Shown here: one piece after another, positions 62,340 through 64,000 of the stretch
Layout of the letters: every line of letters begins with the position of its first letter
How positions within the stretch are numbered: the stretch's first letter is position 1
DNA from: Shimia gijangensis
GTDB taxonomy: Bacteria > Pseudomonadota > Alphaproteobacteria > Rhodobacterales > Rhodobacteraceae
NCBI RefSeq assembly: GCF_900142085.1
Contig: NZ_FQZQ01000005.1
Location: forward strand, 1-64,000
DNA length: 64,000 nucleotides
Direction of reading: 5' to 3'
Program-made: the position numbers and the translations under genes
Notes under the pieces: model-generated
The model's database searches: none
What the model saw: only the letters and a program-made list of their open reading frames with translations
Told to the model about the DNA's origin: nothing

Positions 62340-63184
62340 GTGCCTCCCTTTTCACCGCGCAAACCCGCGGTCATCTCGCGGTAGGCGTTGCCGTATTCCG
62401 GGCGATCCACTTCGGTCAGGACCCCTGTTTTCATCGCATTGGGACGGAAAGGCACATCCACCGTATTGCGATAGGCAAACGGGCGCATTGTGCTTTTCTG
62501 GCTCATCATCATTTCCGGAGACGCCCCCAGATCGTTTTTACGCCCGTAGATTTCGGTGCAGTCAGAAATCACTTCAACGAATGAGAACCCATTGTGAACA
62601 AGCGCTTTTTTGAACATGTCACGCAACGCAATGATCTGCATGGTCACCTCGCGCCCGACAAAACTCGCCCCCGCAGCGGTGGCCAATGCGCAGGCGTCAA
62701 ACACCGGTTCAGTGTTGCCCGCAGGTGTTGTGGTTGTGTAACGATCCCCGGATGTTGTGGGCGACACCTGACCGCCGGTCATGCCGTAAATCTCGTTGTT
62801 CAACATCATGCAGGTCATGTTGAGGTTGCGCCGACAAGCATGGATCAGGTGATTGCCACCAATCGCCAGACAATCGCCATCCCCCGAGATCACGATGACA
62901 TTCAGGTCGGGCCGCGCCAGCGCCAACCCGGTGGCATAAGCCAACGGGCGTCCGTGAGTGGTGTGGTACGTATTTGCATCCACATAAGCGCTGAGGCGGC
63001 CCGAGCACCCGATGCCTGACACGATGGCCAGTTTATCCTTGTCGATCCCCAACTGATGCACCGCCCACAAAAGGGCGCGCAGCGCGATGCCGTGCCCGCA
63101 ACCGGGACACAGGAAATGCGGCATCTGATCCAGCCGGATGTATTCGTTGATGTTAAATTCGTTTTCGTTCAGGTGATCTTTCAT
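62336..63184 (-). CDS. 2-oxoacid:ferredoxin oxidoreductase, beta subunit (TPP-binding)
   Basis: The 282-residue beta chain binds thiamine diphosphate: CPGCGHGIALRAL near 25, then GDGDCLAIGGNHLIHA and LNNEIYGMTGGQVSPT near 130-140. It resembles KorB. It overlaps both neighbours as ATGA. The specific acid (2-oxoglutarate versus branched-chain acids) cannot be fixed from sequence. Confidence 0.93.
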   Translation of the reverse strand: MKDHLNENEFNINEYIRLDQMPHFLCPGCGHGIALRALLWAVHQLGIDKDKLAIVSGIGCSGRLSAYVDANTYHTTHGRPLAYATGLALARPDLNVIVISGDGDCLAIGGNHLIHACRRNLNMTCMMLNNEIYGMTGGQVSPTTSGDRYTTTTPAGNTEPVFDACALATAAGASFVGREVTMQIIALRDMFKKALVHNGFSFVEVISDCTEIYGRKNDLGASPEMMMSQKSTMRPFAYRNTVDVPFRPNAMKTGVLTEVDRPEYGNAYREMTAGLRGEKGGT

Positions 63185-64000
63185 GACGCCACCTCGCGGG
63201 CTTTGGCGGAAATGTCGTCGGGTGTGATGGCTTCTCCATCAATGCGATTGATCCGCTCAATCGCGACCTGCCCTGCCAACAGCCTCTCGACTTCCAGCAC
63301 CAACTGCCCCTGATTCATTTCCGGTACAATCACGGTTTTTGCACCGGACGTTTTCACGGTCTCACGCAGGGCTTCTTCTGGGAATGGCCAAAGGGTGACG
63401 GGGCGAAACAACCCGGCTTTGATGCCTTGGCTACGCAAATCGCGCACGGATTGGCGGGCCGCACGTGCCGAAATGCCAACCGCCACGATCAGGAAATCGG
63501 CATCTTCCACGTCTTGTGTGCGATAGCTTTCGATCTCTTTACGGTGATGCACCAACTTATCCGTCGTCCGCATCACCGCCGCCTCGGCCAGCGCCGGGTT
63601 TTGCGTTGGAAACCCGCTTGGCGAATGGGTCAGACCCGTGGTGTGGGTGCGATACCCATCTCCGGGATAGGGCATGGGCGGCACCATATCTTCGGTCACC
63701 GCATAGGGCTCGAAGTGCTCAGCAGGCCCTTCGGCCCATTTTCGCCAAACCTCTGCGCCCTCGGGCACATCGTCCAGATCAACGGTTTCCACCAGATGGC
63801 CGATCACCTCGTCCAACAACACAACAACCGGCACACGCAAACGTTCAGACATATTCACCGCCCGGATGGTCTCGCTATAGGCTTCGGCAACAGAGGCCGG
63901 TGCCAACACGATAATGGCGTGGTCACCATGTGTGCCCCAACGCGCCTGCATAATGTCCCCTTGCGAAGGCCGTGTCGGCATGCCCGTCGACGGGCCACCG
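63181..64000 (-). CDS. 2-oxoacid:ferredoxin oxidoreductase, alpha subunit (partial, 5' end outside window)
   Basis: The last 272 codons or so of the alpha chain. At the right edge the frame reads GGPSTGMPTRPSQGD, the conserved loop of KorA-type subunits, so the gene continues beyond 64000 and the ATG at 63981 is internal. It ends with an ATGA overlap to beta. An N-terminal gamma-like domain, typical of fused KorA proteins, would lie outside the window. Confidence 0.92.
   Translation of the reverse strand, partial: GGPSTGMPTRPSQGDIMQARWGTHGDHAIIVLAPASVAEAYSETIRAVNMSERLRVPVVVLLDEVIGHLVETVDLDDVPEGAEVWRKWAEGPAEHFEPYAVTEDMVPPMPYPGDGYRTHTTGLTHSPSGFPTQNPALAEAAVMRTTDKLVHHRKEIESYRTQDVEDADFLIVAVGISARAARQSVRDLRSQGIKAGLFRPVTLWPFPEEALRETVKTSGAKTVIVPEMNQGQLVLEVERLLAGQVAIERINRIDGEAITPDDISAKAREVAS

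Noticed and set aside
1-64000. CRISPR arrays, tRNA or rRNA genes, insertion sequences
   Set aside because: No regularly spaced repeats, cloverleaf-like sequences or transposase-like proteins were recognised; a tRNAscan or IS search would settle this.

Overview
The window looks like a GC-rich chromosome segment of a marine alphaproteobacterium of the Rhodobacterales (Roseobacter group). The reasons are a complete beta-hydroxyaspartate cycle operon in the bhcABCD/bhcR arrangement, several BetI-like TetR regulators, three non-pyrrolysine MttB-type methyltransferases, four trimethylamine-dehydrogenase-like flavoproteins and a LuxI-type synthase. The theme is the use of nitrogen-rich small molecules: glyoxylate/glycine, purines, methylated amines or betaines, and acylated amino acids. 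No tRNA, rRNA, CRISPR array, transposase or prophage gene was recognised.

Layout. 0.2-5.6 kb: bhcABCD (minus) and divergent bhcR, assimilating glyoxylate and glycine to oxaloacetate. 5.6-13.3 kb: purine operon (xdhA-xdhB-xdhC-permease-guaD). 13.4-31.6 kb: a methylated-amine island with two MttB proteins, a PotABCD-like ABC transporter, an N-methyltransferase, a cupin, a TMADH homologue, a class III aminotransferase, a GcvT-like protein, two phytoene-dehydrogenase-like FAD proteins and two paralogous BetI-like repressors. Four divergent promoters in this island carry the same palindrome, TTGAGCGCTCAA or a variant. 31.6-44.0 kb: a second island with a LysR regulator, an M19-dipeptidase-like protein, an unrecognised 561-residue protein, a DUF3726-like protein and an Ldh-family reductase, converging on an operon of MttB3, two TMADH-like flavoproteins and a ProC-like reductase. 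A TetR gene and twin GACATATSTGTC sites lie next to MttB3. 44.0-49.5 kb: AlkB and a cytochrome P450, a Crp/Fnr regulator with an FNR-like palindrome, and a fourth TMADH-like flavoprotein. 49.5-54.3 kb: AsnC, M20 amidohydrolase, diaminopropionate ammonia-lyase-like enzyme, M24 hydrolase and an Asp/Glu-racemase-fold protein. 54.5-59.4 kb: signalling genes (response regulator with a degenerate GGDEF domain, LuxI, histidine kinase, Hpt, single-domain response regulator). 59.8-64 kb: pta, a class IV aminotransferase and a 2-oxoacid:ferredoxin oxidoreductase operon that runs off the right edge.

How they may fit together (inference): demethylation of betaines yields glycine, and purine breakdown through ureidoglycolate yields glyoxylate. 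Both would enter the bhc cycle at the left end. The methyl groups would leave through corrinoid or folate carriers, but no corrinoid protein or corrinoid reactivase is encoded in this window.
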